Shown: positions 35,280 to 47,187, numbered from the stretch's first letter. The stretch: DNA of 64,000 nucleotides from Phoronis australis (GCA_002633005.1 NMRA01000127.1:783682-847681); one strand, 5' to 3'. Numbers and translations: made by a program. Notes: generated from the sequence alone by a model not told the origin.

Positions 35280-38200
35280 CAATACTTAACCTAGGCTACA
35301 TGAAACAGCAAAGAAAAAAACTTTATCCGGCAAAACCAGGTTCAACCCCCTGGCTCCCGGACTAAATTTAATGTCATGTTCTTTAGGGCACGCGTGCCAA
35401 TTTTAACCACAATGCCTTGTAAACATGCAGATGAGTACGGAAACTAACGAATACTGAATCGAACGAGCGTGCCACACACAGGAGTAAAACGTCACAGATG
35501 TCTTACTTTTAATTGATGCCCGATGTTATGACAGACAACTTGATCTGACAATAAAGGGGAAAATGTGATGGACGCGTGCAGTGTCTTCAAGTGAAGTGAA
35601 TCACTTCGATAAAAAGTCATCTAGCCTACATCAAGTTAGCTACAAAAAGCACAGGGTGTGTTCTAAAGATTAATGAAGTTATAGGTACCTGCAAAGGCTA
35701 CCTGTGTCGTTGTTACTGTTGCTAGTAGTTAACCGGTAACTATTAGTGTGAAATAACAATATCACATAAAAATATAGCCAAAATCCGAATGTGCAAGAAT
35801 AATAAACTTGTTCATGTCTAGAGTTGCTGGCAGTGAAAACTCATCAGACAGGGCATTTGACGATCATTATTGGAACTAGACTCTCCCTCCTACAATGGTA
35901 TCTTGAGTAGATAATTCAGTCAGAACAAACTCAATCCAAACACGTACTCCCTGAACGAAAGGATGTTGTATTGCACGGTACTAGATGTAATATACACAGG
36001 GTAGCAGCAAGGGACTAGTTCCTTATTTGCTTATAGAATGAACACGCAGACTTCATAAGTTCTTCACAACGTCGAAGTAAGCAATGAAAGACTATCTTGA
36101 CAGTAAGCTCTAGCAGAACCTTTCGTTTTTAAATACTCAATAGATTCAGTCATAGGGCCAACAAATGTTGCAATATCCTAAATTATATTCCGTTTGTGAC
36201 TTAGTCTTTTGAATGCAGCAGACGGCGCTTAGCCTAAAACTGTTATGTCGGCGTTGGCTCCAACAAGTGTCGCGTAATTTGCGGCCATACTACGAGTTGA
36301 CATTTGGCAACCCAAAGACACAATTCGTATGGCCAACTGCAATTTGACACAACGTATATCCCTCAATATTTGTCCTTAAATGTGCAACCAGAAGGTTTTT
36401 GGCTTTAAAAGAAACTTTTTAGTTTAAACGCCTAAAATTTGAAAATCAATTAAATACATTTCATTTACCGATAGAGGGTTGGGCCTAAACGCACTTAAAT
36501 GTAAAGCGGCTCCAATGTCCGGATTTAAGTGCATCATTGACCATATGTGCGTAGACATGCAGTTTTAATCTCACTCGAATTCCACCACCGACAAGGTTAA
36601 TCGTTAGCTTTTCGAACGATAACCATTACGTCGAATGGCAACGGATACTCTTCCGGTTTACTACCATAGAAGAAGTATACCGGACATGCCGCTCAGATGG
36701 ATGACTTTGACGGCTACTTTCCGTTTTATACTACAGCGTCCCTTCTCTGACAAGATTCGCTACAATAGTGTGCCGATGTCCGCTTCTAGCTAGGAAACAC
36801 ATAGCAGGTTTTTAGAAAATGTGTATTCTTAAATTTGATTGTAAAAGATATTCTCATTTTTCTTATTATATATTCTGTATATTTTTAAGCTGGCCAATAA
36901 TCCCTACAAAGGGATCAGGATCACGCAATTACTTTTTATGTAGTCCACTCTCCCAAAAATATAATCAAGTACCCCCCCGGGATACTTGTGATCAAAGCCA
37001 CTATCACAATAAAATAATCGGAAGCAAGTTATCACGTTAGTCTACTTGGAAACGACATTATTGTCACCGTATGCAGGTTAAAAGATACCATACCGACAAG
37101 TAGGGAATAGGTGAAGAACTTGGTCGAATAATTTGAAATGAAGGTACACTGTTGACCAGTCACCAAGCGTTAACAACTAACAGAAAAATGAGGACTTTTC
37201 TTTTTTTGTTTCTCCTTAAAGCAGGTAAAGTTTATATATATTTTCATATTGTTTATTAAATTCAAAGCCGATTAATGTATGAATATGAGGTTAACCCACG
37301 AATAAGTATTTCAGACTTTACTTGAATTTGGATTGTGCGGCCTGAGTATTAGATAATGGCGGAGATCTGTAACAAAACAGAAAGTGCCACTTTAACTTTG
37401 CTAATGAAAATCTGCCTAAAGCAAAGCATTTTACATTTAAGCGTTCCAAGCCTGAATTACACAAAAATAACTTTGGGTCAGAGTCTTCCTTCATAGGTGT
37501 GCCAGAATCATTGCTTTGAGATCTGATCAAAATATTGCTATACTTTTTAATAAATCGAAACGTTGAGCACGAACTTGTTTGTATCTATACTCATTAAAGT
37601 ACCATTGATTTTTTGACCAAGAATTAAATGTTATTTTCAGATAGAGCCATGGTTTAGAAAACGATATGCTCGTCTTACTTATTGCGTTCAAAATGATTTA
37701 CAGGCGTTTTAGCAATAACAGTCTGATCTAAAAAATCTAGTTGATTTCCAACACCGAAATAAATTCCTAGAGAGAGCACGTGATACAAATGAGAAAGGGC
37801 ATAGCTTTGGAGGCGATTGGGATGGTAGGCTTTTGTAGGCTTTGTTTCCTGACAGATGCCTTAAACAACTTGTTCTGAAATGGATAATTTCGATCCCGCT
37901 GCAAACAGCGTGAGGCATTAAAAAGAGTAAAAAGAAACCTCTCTTTGAAAAGTTTTGCATGAGAATATGCTAGTTTCCACGGTATTGACACCGGATCCGA
38001 CTTGAAAATTGCGTCATTGTTGATTTCCATCGACGATTTATTCTTAAACATGAACAAAATCCCTCCTATATGATGTTTCACTTTCGTAGTAATGTTGCTC
38101 ATCACTGGAGCCCCAACTAAAATTTGGCGACCATCGAACCCTGGTGTCATATTTCACATTTTCATCAATGAAAATTACGAATTACTGTTTTTCCAAAAGT

Positions 38201-38880
38201 CTTTAAAATGAAATCATATAAACAATCTGGTTATTTACTTAGGCTACTGAAATTAATTCTTGAATTTCTGATGGTGCAGCTATAAAATGGTCCCGAAAGT
38301 TGAATAACACCGAAAATCCCCTTTTATGAACTAGAAAGACTGAACACACAAAAGGCAAGCGTGCGCAGGACTGCTCGGCAAACCACCTTTTGACTGATGC
38401 TACCTTAAAGAGGTAAAAAACAAAACAGAATAATGAATTTCTTAAACTTTGAGTTTGAACTGGAGAACACCACCAACTTGTGATTTTCTTTTGGTGCGCC
38501 CTCGGTCCCAAACTTGTGTGTATTACATACCCATTAGCCAAGAACGTTGCAGACCCTTGGTTTACTAAAACTCACAAATACCATGAAGTTTAAATACTCA
38601 TAAAAATGTATTTCTGCGACTGGCCAAAGATGAGATCGCGCGTTTACTTTTTGATCATCCCAGGATCTCGAGATCCCGATATAATTATCTCAGTCGATAA
38701 TTTCAGCTTGTGAATCAACTGCAATCTAAAGAGCAATTCAAAATCGCGACGGTTGTGGTGAATAACCTTAAAATGGTTCACTGGGTTATTTCAAACGGAA
38801 TCAGGTTAAAATATTGCGTCATTAATTAATGTGAAAGCTGTTGGTGGGAAATTATAGGTGGAGCGTCCTAAACCCTGTGA
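35280..38880. other. Intergenic, nothing recognised
   Basis: Several short frames on both strands lack domain features and splice context. No repeats shared with the rest of the window were seen. Confidence 0.35.
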
Positions 38881-38883
38881 TGT

Positions 38884-39676
38884 ATTATGGGTAATAACAA
38901 TTTTGTAGTACTGATATACGTATGATTATTATGGGTAATAACAATTTTGTAGTACTGATACATGTATGATTATTATGGGTAATAAAAATTTTGTAGTACT
39001 GATATATGTATGATTAATAGGGGTAATAACAATTTTGTAGTACTGATATATGTATGATTATTATGGGTAATAACAATTTTGTAGTACTGATATATATATA
39101 TGATTATTATGGGTAATAACAATTTTGTAGTACTGATATATGTATGATTATTATGGGTAATAACAAGTTAATAGTACTGATATATGTATGATTATTATGG
39201 GTAATAACAATTTTGTTGTACTGATATATGTATGATTATTACGGGTAATAACAATTCTGTAGTGCTGATATATGTATGATTATTATGGGTAATAACAAGT
39301 TAAAAATACTGATATATGTATGATTATTATGGGTAATAACAATTTTGTTGTACTGATATATGTATGATTATTACGGGTAATAACAATTTTGTAGTACTGA
39401 TATATGTATGATTATTATGGGTAATAACAAGTTTATAGTACTGATATATGTATGATTATTATGGGTAATAACAATTTTGTAGTACTGATATATGTATGAT
39501 TATTATGGGTAATAACAATTTTGTAGTACTGATATATGTATGATTATTATGGGTAATAACAAGTTAATAGTACTGATATATGTATGATTATTATGGGTAA
39601 TAACAATTTTGTAGTACTGATATATGTATGATTATTACGGGTAATAACAATTCTGTAGTACTGATATATGTATGAT
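38884..39676. repeat. 44-bp minisatellite, about 18 units, with trimer higher-order pattern
   Basis: The unit is tgattattatgggtaataa followed by caattttgtagtactg and atatatgta. Variant units with caagtt(a/t)atagtactg or caagttaaaaatactg recur at about 39163, 39296, 39428 and 39560, i.e. every 132 bp (three units). Units with attacggg are also periodically placed. Confidence 0.95.
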
Positions 39677-40039
39677 TTCAAACGTAATACACTAGTCAAC
39701 GACGGTATACCAAGATTAATCCAAGAAACATAACCTGTGTTTCGACCAAAAATCCTTTTTAAAGTATAATTGGTTGGTAAAGTTTTCCGGAGGTTCTCAG
39801 TTTGACAGGAACTATGACACATAATCCGTTATGTGATTATATTAGAAACGCTAATGCATTTTTGACGTTGTCTGCTAACCATTCGCTATTTATCAAACTG
39901 GGTTTATCTCGCACAGCATAGAGTTGGGCTGCTAGCGCTGAGATTGGAAAGAGTTGAACTCAGGATACCACCCCATACAATACAATCTTCTTTTGTAGTT
40001 TTTTCGTCATAAATTCATAGAGCAGCAGGTGAAAGGTCA

Positions 40040-40971
40040 GTGGGGATGCTGTTGATTGTATTGTCAAGCGTGACAACCGAACTAATTTCAACAACCGCCG
40101 TGCAAAGTAACGTTCGCTCTGCTACCTCCGTATTGACAACTGAACCACTGTCAACAACCACTGTGGACAGTAGCGGTTATCCTTCTACATCCATAGTGAG
40201 AACTGAACCTCTCTTAACTAACAGTATGGACACTGTTGTTCAACTTTTGACACTCATGATAAGAACTGAACCACCATCAATAACCAATGTGGACACTGTT
40301 GTTCTCTCTTCTACACCCACTGTCATGCGCCGGGGTGGGGGCTTGGGGAGCTCGTTCGAGGCCCCCCCATTTGGCGAAGCGGGCAAAAAGGTCCGCCTCA
40401 GAGAAACTAAAAGTCAACTAAACAGCCGCAAGCGCGAAATTCACAGTGGTACCCCCTTTTTTAGTCCTCCCGTTGTTTTGTTAGTAAAAGATCTACATCG
40501 TCAGAAATTCGAGTCCCCCCAGCTGAACCACTGTCAACAACCATTATGGACATTAACGTTCTCCCTTCTACATCCACAGTGCCAACTGAACCACTGCCAA
40601 CAACCAATGTGGACACTATGGTTCTCCCTTCTACATCCACTGCGGCAGCTGAACCACTGTCAACAACCAATATGGACACTAACGCTCTCCCTTCCACATC
40701 CACAACGGCAACAGAACCACTGTCAACAGGCAGTGTGGAGAGTACATCCATAGTAAGAACTGAACCTCTGTCGATAACCAGTATGGACACTATGGTTCTC
40801 CCTTCTACATCCAAGCATTGCATTTTACTAGGCAACGTTGGTTTGATAATCTGTATTGAGCTCAGAAAAATAAGGAACAAAAAGCAAAGATATGTAAATG
40901 GAAAGGGTACATGTCTTTTACATAATTTTCCACATCCCTGTATGTTCTGTAGTCATTGCCTGCAAGGGTGA
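40040..40971 (+). pseudogene. Mucin-like Ser/Thr repeat block M1, frame broken by a GC-rich insert
   Basis: From ATG 40046 the frame reads MLLIVLSSVTTELISTT, a short hydrophobic start followed by diverged Thr/Ser repeats (TEPLSTTTVD, TEPPSITNVDT). At about 40322-40505 a GC-rich, non-repeated segment interrupts, and the repeat array resumes in another frame, 40513 onwards (TEPLPTTNVDTMVLPSTST), ending in a stop at 40971 after running into PDE-intron-derived sequence. The repeat unit is 21 codons (63 bp). It may be the original first exon of the mucin gene or a broken copy. Confidence 0.6.
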
Positions 40972-41539
40972 TGATGGAATCATAAATTGTTGCAAAAAAA
41001 ATTTGCAGATTTTCTGTGAGTCAAAGTGAATCCTTTAAAATTAAATCAAAAAGGGATCCTTTTAGGGAATTTGTCTGAAAAGGCACCCCTTTGTAGTATA
41101 CTGGTCTTGGAAATAGTCAACCATTTGAGCGGTACATCCCATGTGCACCTACCTTCAATGGGACTCCGGTAAAAGCTATCCGGCTATCCTGTTTCAGACA
41201 AAAGTAATAGCCACAATTGATCTTTTTTCATTTTTTAACACTTTTAACATTGCAACGGATGCTCATACTTTCTCAGAATCATTGTTTGGTTGGTAGCTAT
41301 GTTATTGGCTTTTCAAAGTGTTGTAGCATTTGTTTGGTGCTTCTTTTCTTGTATTTAAAAATGACGAGAGTAAAATTTCACCTGTCGGCCATATTGTGTC
41401 TTAAACTGATAAGATTTTACCCTACATAACAATGAACATTACCTTATTACGACTATTGTCTACTTTTATGACGTATTGTCTTTGTCTTCTTATTGCTTTA
41501 GATGACAGTGTTATACAGAAGGATATTTTAACATTTCAG

Positions 41540-41640
41540 GGAAACGACACATTCTCAAATCTCGCTCAAGAAGAGTATAGTATTTTCGTTCGTTCGTTGG
41601 AGCACGCCATCTTGGCCATAGACCAGGCAAATTGCTTCCG
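41540..41640 (+). CDS. PDE-derived exon A, unit 1
   Basis: A 101-bp copy of PDE exon 6912-7012 with acceptor acatttcag and donor gtaaat intact and frame open: GNDTFSNLAQEEYSIFVRSL, AILAIDQANCFR. The metal-ligand Asp remains but its context ATDLALY has become AIDQANC. The exons encoding the HNxxH and HD motifs are not part of the copy, so it cannot be an active phosphodiesterase by itself. Confidence 0.75.
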
Positions 41641-41741
41641 GTAAATGCACTGACCAGTGTTTTGTTTATAGTTAGAGGAATTGATATTTGGAGGACGGAA
41701 GCCTGGTCATCAAAAGCAGGGCCCCATTATTTGTGTACTTA

Positions 41742-43400
41742 ATTTATGCGTACGTACAATTTGGTTACTTCTCTTCCGGTTGCTGTTCGTCTGAAATACA
41801 GACGTTCATGTAAGCCTAGTCGTCTTTTATTATTCTCGGCGTGGTGGCAGTAGCAATCGAACCATGGCGAAAGCACCGTAGCAATGGTGTTTAAATAGAT
41901 GTGAAACTGATAACTGGAAGAATACCATTACTTACATCTTGTCACTCAACCCATATTTTGCGGACTTTCTGCAACCAGATTATGCTGGCGAAAAGCCGAA
42001 GTCCCTTTGATGGGTTTATTTGACGATACAGACGCTGTACCTGAATACCGTCAACGTACAGCCGGTCAGAAACTAACCCACTTCAAGCTCATGCTATGCC
42101 AATTGGCCAACTATTGTCCTGTGGTTGCCCGTAGTGCTATTGTCAAACATTCCACCTCACTTGCCGGTATATGGCAAAATCCGCACGGCTTTCAGACATC
42201 CGGAGGACATTTCATTGGTTTTCTGATATTCGCCGACGAACGCCCGCAAGCGAATCGTGTCATTCATCGGAGACAATTTCCTTGGCCCGGACAACACCAT
42301 TCTACACCATGGCGTGCTTATCACAGACGACCTTAAAGAATTTAACAGTCCTCACTTGGTTACTTTTTATTCACCCAGGTTTACCTCACTCATCCAGCAG
42401 CGATATGGTCCCGAACTGCGAAGTAAGTCACTTGCATCGAAAAAAACGGAAATTTCGCAGGCACTCCAGCCATTGCTTGACGAGTTACAAACACTCCAAG
42501 ATGCCAAGGCGTTGCGGGCATTCCCTCGCAAAGCAACCTCGGTCCCTCGCCGAAGCCCAGCAAAGTCCTGTCAACTGTGTAAACAGGCTCATCGCTCCCA
42601 GTTTGATCACTACTTAATTTGTCTTCACTGGATGATGCTTTTTCAGGACGCGATTCCAAGGATCCACTGACATGGTCTGATGAGTTAGTCAGTGCATTTT
42701 CTGCCTCCCAGAAGACACTCTCGTCTAACAAGGTCATTACACTCCCACGTCCTCGCTATCTCGTGGTTAGTCGCGACGGTTCTTGGCTCATTCAGAAATT
42801 TTTGGCAACAAACTTCGCTCAACATCCTATCGTGTTAAAGATACGGAGTGCTACAAAGTCTTCACGATATGGTCACCCTCATTATCCCCGGGGCTTCCTG
42901 ATTCCAGCATTGAAGCAGCTGATGATGACGATCCTGTTATGCCACTATCCTCAAGGCCGACGCCCATCTCACAACCTCCACTTTAGCCTCCCGCTCCCGA
43001 AATTCCCTCTAAGTTGGCCCCGGTCCATCATACATCGTCTGAGGATGTGGCTGTGGCTATCAACTCCGGTTTACTTGATGCCACGTCCGAAGCAGTTGAT
43101 GTCCCTGCAGTTAGTGATGCCCTCCTCGACGCTTTACGAGGCCCCGTCGCCTTCCAGCACGTCTACAGGACTTTTTTTTAAAATAATGTTTGTGCTTACA
43201 GTTCGTCACTATACCCCTTTCGTATTTATAAACCTTAAGTACTATTAGCTTTATCCGTTTAAAATTAAAGAGAAGTTGCGCCGTTAATTGTGTCCTTTAT
43301 TCGTAAGTATAATTTGGTTACTTCCTTACCGGTTACTGTTCGACTAAAATACAGACGTTCATGTAAGGCTAGTCATCTTTTATTATTGCTGGCGGGGGAC
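41742..43400 (+). mobile_element. Ty3/Gypsy-type LTR element, heavily deleted copy 1
   Basis: Similar about 110-bp LTR-like segments bound it (41742-41853 and about 43296-43398; shared ttggttactt, tacagacgttcatgtaag, cttttattatt). tggtggcagtagc after the first is a candidate primer-binding site. Between lie gag-like frames (41.86-42.66 kb) and then directly the C-terminal integrase GPY/F-like part (LVVSRDGSWL at about 42764). Protease, RT, RNase H and the integrase core are absent. It is inserted in the A-B intron of unit 1. Confidence 0.75.
42010..42666 (+). pseudogene. Gag-like frames of Gypsy copy 1
   Basis: MGLFDDTDAVPEYRQRTAGQ, then in another frame ITDDLKEFNSPHLV, LIQQRYGPELRSKSLAS and a Cys-poor knuckle-like CQLCKQAHRSQFDH. 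Frameshifts and a stop in the first codons (AKAP*) make it non-functional. Confidence 0.6.
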
Positions 43401-43782
43401 TTACTAGAGTGACTTTGGCGGTTAGGAACTCTGGAGGAATTTAGTGCAACTGCACCCCTGTGTTAAATAAGTTTTTTCAATGGACGCTGTTGAAGTCTGA
43501 GAGTTACATGACATTAGACAAAAGGAAGTAAAATTTTCTGTTGGAGATTTGTATTTGTTTGAATTTATTTCGTGGATTAATTCCCTTTTGGGTGAATTGT
43601 CAAGAATAGTTGCACAAACTGTCAGAATCATTTCATTAACTAAGGGTAAACTCATAGTAAGTCCTCAATTGAAAATGAAAAACTAAAGTGTGGGTGTTGT
43701 AGTCTGGGGAACTTAATGAATTCACCTATTTGGAGACTTATATACTGTGAGCGCAATTCAGACTGGCGTATTAAAACAGAAT

Positions 43783-43944
43783 CCGTTATACTTACCCGTT
43801 CTTCTTTGTAAATATCAAGTCTGTTCTTGTATCATTGGCTTATTGCAGGTTGCGTGGGGAGTCCCGTTATACTTACCCGTCCTTCTTTGTAAATATCAAG
43901 TCTGTTCTTGTATCATTGGCTTATTGCAGGTTGCGTGGGGAGTT
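43783..43944 (+). repeat. 81-bp tandem duplication spanning the exon-B acceptor
   Basis: Two copies (from 43783 and 43864) of ccgttatacttacccgt... through ttattgcag|gttgcgtggggagt. Both acceptors (ending 43848 and 43929) are intact. 81 bp is 27 codons and the extra copy is open in the exon frame, so use of the upstream acceptor would only add 27 residues. Unit 2 (54.6 kb) has one copy. Confidence 0.9.
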
Positions 43945-44007
43945 TTCTAATCTGAACGACTCAGGCAAAGCTGACTGGAGAAATGACGACCATCAACAGC
44001 TGCTCAG
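43930..44007 (+). CDS. PDE-derived exon B, unit 1
   Basis: 78 bp, same phase (2/2) as PDE exon 7350-7427, reading [20 protein letters not shown] then HQQLLR. Only a few substitutions; splice sites kept. Confidence 0.75.
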
Positions 44008-44269
44008 GTATCTTGTGTTCACCGTGTGTTAATATATACTCAGTTTAAGGCATGGTACGTAAGGCCGCGGCCTTACAGGCAATATGATATGTTATGCGAA
44101 CATACAACAATCTCAAATATATGGCCATAACATTTTTTTGAACGTAAGGTCACTCATCAGCCTCTTGTTGTTATCCACCAATAAGCCGTGACCATAATAT
44201 TCAATGCCTTGAATGTTAACAAATTGTTTAGCTAAAACCAATCTATGAAAATCTTTATTATACAGTAAA

Positions 44270-44960
44270 AAAAATGCTTATTTTGTGATTTCATATTCAA
44301 ATTAATGCTTTTGTTCTCTATAGAAAGTAGCAGAGCATTTTATTTTAAGGTCATCGCAAGCATTTTAAATTAGAAATCCATGTCAGCTAATATTCTGAAG
44401 CCCCAAAATCATTTATAATGTTGGAAAGAATCATTGTGAAAACTGAATTTAGTGGTAAGTGCTCAAATTTGTGTCTTCATCATCTGCTTTCATTATTTGG
44501 CCTAATAACCAGATTTCTTCGAAATGCAACCGACCCATTGGACATAGTTGTTTCAAGTACAATTTGCGGTGTTTTATTTGGCGTAATAAGTTAAAAATAA
44601 AACGTATTGTGACCTCGTGACCTTAGAGTGACACGTGGGTCGCTAAACATTTTGAGACCGCAAAATTAATTACCAAGTCGTGCAGTAAGCACTGTTACAT
44701 GATGCTCGGTAATAACACTGCATGGTGCGGGCTGTGTGTGCTTCCAAGATATGATGTGAATGAAGAGCTCATTCTTTATGCAGAATTTTTTGTTTTACAA
44801 AGTTTGTATGAAATACAACTGCGCCTGTAGCTTGGCTATTGTGAGATATGTTACAGTAGGATTGCTGTTTTTTCCTGATATCTTGTGACAGTTAGAAGTG
44901 CAAAAATACATCTTTGACTTGTGTTTGTTTGGTCCAGGCAATGATTGAGATCCATGAATA
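44270..44960. repeat. Unit-specific intron block, shared with 55020-55680
   Basis: Near-identical between the two units (gtagcagagcatt..attttaaggtcatcgc, gcatggtg.ggctgtgtgtgc) but without a counterpart in the much shorter parental intron 7428-7855. It was either inserted before the unit was duplicated or lost from the parent. No coding content. Confidence 0.6.
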
Positions 44961-45219
44961 TCTCAAGACTGATACATTTTTTCATGTATCAATTCTCAAT
45001 TTCTGATCTCCATGTATTGTGTCTAAACCTTTATACACTTGTTTATGTATCAATTCTCAATCCTGATACACTATTTTCACTGCTAATACATTTGTTCATG
45101 TATCTATTCTCAATTCTGATGCACCTGTTCATGTATCTATTTTCGTTGGTTATACATTTATTCATGTATCTATTCTCAATCCTCATACACTTGTTCATGT
45201 ATGCGTTCTCATGCTCTAG

Positions 45220-45337
45220 GGCCAATATGACGACTGCCTGTGATGTTGCAGCCGTTACCAAGCAATGGGAGCTACAGAAAAAGATCGCAGTTCTTGTCGT
45301 CAGTGAGTTCTTCGAACAAGGTTACATCAAGCCAGCT
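45220..45337 (+). CDS. PDE-derived exon C, unit 1 (18 bp shorter)
   Basis: Acceptor gctctag, donor gtaagt, phase 0 out. It reads ANMTTACDVAAVTKQWELQK and EFFEQGYIKPA. Relative to the parent an in-frame deletion removes six codons around [10 protein letters not shown], and the KPW motif has become KQW. It is preceded by a degenerate array of the 33-bp minisatellite (44970-45215). Confidence 0.75.
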
Positions 45338-45726
45338 GTAAGTTTTCGTTATAATAAGTTAGTTAGTTTTAACATATTACTTAAGCTGTGAATAATGTTA
45401 CACATTATGAGGTGACAAGTTGCATTGTAATGTTTAGACTTCTGCCCAGGAATTGTTACCAATATGCGGCATTTTGTGAGTGAACAAATTACGTGATTTA
45501 TGCGGTTCAAAAGTTATGGCTTGGCTACACTTCATAAAAGGGGAGGGGAATCTCATATGGTGTCAGATTGGACTGACATACAGTTGTCTCCAAACTGCTC
45601 TATACCCATGCACTGGAAAATAGATGCGTGTAATTTGAATTTGAATTGTCATAAGTATAGTCAACAGACAACGCTGTTGCTGTTTTTATCAGTTTTGTAT
45701 GTGAATAAACATGCTGGACTTGTCAC

Positions 45727-46320
45727 TATGGTGGGCCGTTGAGGGGAAAGTGTCGCCGTAAAATTACGCTGGTAATTACGAGCGTAAATTAAATTGCAGG
45801 AGTGTCGCCGTACAATTACGCTCGTAAATTAAATGGGGAAAAAATTCGCCGTCAAATTACTCTCGTAATTACGAGCGTAAATTAAATTGCAAAAAGTGCT
45901 GCAGTAAAATTTCGCCCGTAAATTAAATGGGGGAAATGTCGCCGTAAATTTCTTTAAGAACGTTCCAAATTTAAACCAACCAGTGTTGACCTAACATACA
46001 CGACTGTTGCTAGGCAGCTCGTTCTTGCACAATCCCTGACATTGCAGCAGCGATTTGATCCGCCATGATTCAGCGCTCGTATCGTAGACATGTAACCCGT
46101 CAGTAAATAAGTATTTCCATGAGCACGCGCGACCGTGGATTGTAAAACCCAACGTCATTGGCTAAGAGTTTAAACTAAATTACGAGCGTAATTTTACGCC
46201 GTAAAAAATTAAATTACACTCGTAATTTTACGGCGTAATTAACGACGTAAATAACGGCGTAATGTCCATGATTACTCTCGTATTTTTCCTGCGACACTTT
46301 CCCCCCAACGGCCCATCATA
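45727..46320. mobile_element. MITE rich in ttacg/cgtaa palindromes, with empty site in paralogue
   Basis: The ends tatggtgggccgttgagggg..aaagtgtcgc and the complement of gcgacactttcc..aacggcccatcata form about 29-bp TIRs. The interior is built of cgtaaattacgagcgtaa-type palindromes. The paralogous sequence at 56450-56480 runs acttgtcac|aggcgctcc without it, so it inserted after the unit duplicated. CAC may be the target duplication. Confidence 0.85.
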
Positions 46321-46560
46321 GGCACAGGCGCTCCACGATTACTTCTTAACACGCATCTGGCGGTGACCATTTCAGCGCAGATGTTCTTATTTCAGCTTTT
46401 ATTTTCACGCATTGTTCTCTACAATAGTTTTCTCACTGTTCCAGTCGGAATTTTCTCTAATCATCACAAGTGATGGTTTGGAACCATCATGAGTGATGGT
46501 TTGGTTGTGTGATACTCAAGTATTGATTTACCTCACTTGATGCTTACCCATAATTCCCAG

Positions 46561-46986
46561 GAAGTAGTGTGGACTGGTGGACTGTCAACACGCAGTATGG
46601 AGAGTTGCGTTTTCCCATCTACATCCATAGAAAGAACTGAACCTTTATCAACAACCATTATGGACACTAGTGTTGTCCCTTCTACATCCACAGTGCCAAC
46701 TGAACCACTGTCAACAATCAATGTGGACACTATGATTCTCCCTTCTACATCCACTGCGGCAGCTGAACCACTGTCATCAACAAATATGGACACTAGCGTT
46801 CTCCCTTCCACATCCACATTGGCAACAGAATCACTGTCAACAGGCAGTGTGGAGAGTACATCCATAGTAAGAACTGAACCTCTTTCAGTAACCAATGTGG
46901 ACACTATGGTTCGCCCTTCTACATCCAAGCATTGCATCTTACTAGGCAGCGTTGGTTTGATAATCTGTACTGAAAGTACCTTTTGA
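46561..46986 (+). CDS. Mucin-like Ser/Thr repeat exon M2
   Basis: Follows acceptor aattcccag in phase 0, matching the phase-0 donor of exon C at 45337. It reads EVVWTGGLSTRSMES, then 21-residue repeats (RTEPLSTTIMDT, PTEPLSTINVDT, AAEPLSSTNMDT, ATESLSTGSVES) dense in Thr/Ser, a pattern of O-glycosylated stalks. It then reads into PDE-intron-derived sequence (KHCILLGSVGLIICTESTF) and stops. No TM helix, so this version would be a truncated or secreted end. Confidence 0.6.
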   Translation, partial: EVVWTGGLSTRSMESCVFPSTSIERTEPLSTTIMDTSVVPSTSTVPTEPLSTINVDTMILPSTSTAAAEPLSSTNMDTSVLPSTSTLATESLSTGSVESTSIVRTEPLSVTNVDTMVRPSTSKHCILLGSVGLIICTESTF

Positions 46987-47111
46987 GTTCAGAAAAATAA
47001 GGAAGAAAAAGCAAAGATATGTAAATGAAAAGGGTACATGTGCTTTGCATAATTTTTCGTATCCCTGTACGTTCTGTACTCATTGCCTGCAAAGGTCATG
47101 GTATAATTATT

Positions 47112-47186
47112 ATGCGCCCACATATTTATATGTGGACGCATTATGCCGTCATCTCTGTCCGTCCGTCCGTCCGTCCGTCCGTCCGT
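47112..47186 (+). repeat. Left end of an F1 repeat, cut at an N
   Basis: tatgcgcccacatatttata, tgtggacgcattatgccgtc, then a (ccgt)n run up to the N at 47187. The insertion point is ggtcatggtataattat, which is uninterrupted at 47583-47600. The matching right end is at 49968-50158. Confidence 0.75.
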
Positions 47187-47187
47187 N

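Noticed and set aside
37767-38150. 127-residue minus frame
   Set aside because: No recognisable motif, no supporting splice sites, and unbiased composition; also overlapped by another minus frame.
40322-40505. GC-rich block as a spliced intron within M1
   Set aside because: No GT donor gives a join that restores the repeat frame with the cag acceptor; treated as an insertion causing a frameshift.
40461-40880. Long minus-strand open frames opposite the mucin repeats (also at 46533, 47149 and 56677)
   Set aside because: They are mirror frames of a 63-bp in-frame repeat; composition (repeated VDSGSV..VDVEGRT) has no domain sense, and the + strand has splice sites and a TM tail.
41853-41880. 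tRNA 3'-end complement as full primer-binding site (tggtggcagtagcaatcgaacc)
   Set aside because: The complement looks like a T-loop followed by CCA, but the spacing after the loop is about 3 nt too short for a tRNA; only tggtggcagtagc is kept as a candidate site.
42390-42737. Minus-strand frames opposite the Gypsy gag (also at 49014, 51316, 51569 and 52624)
   Set aside because: Shadows of the + strand element frames.
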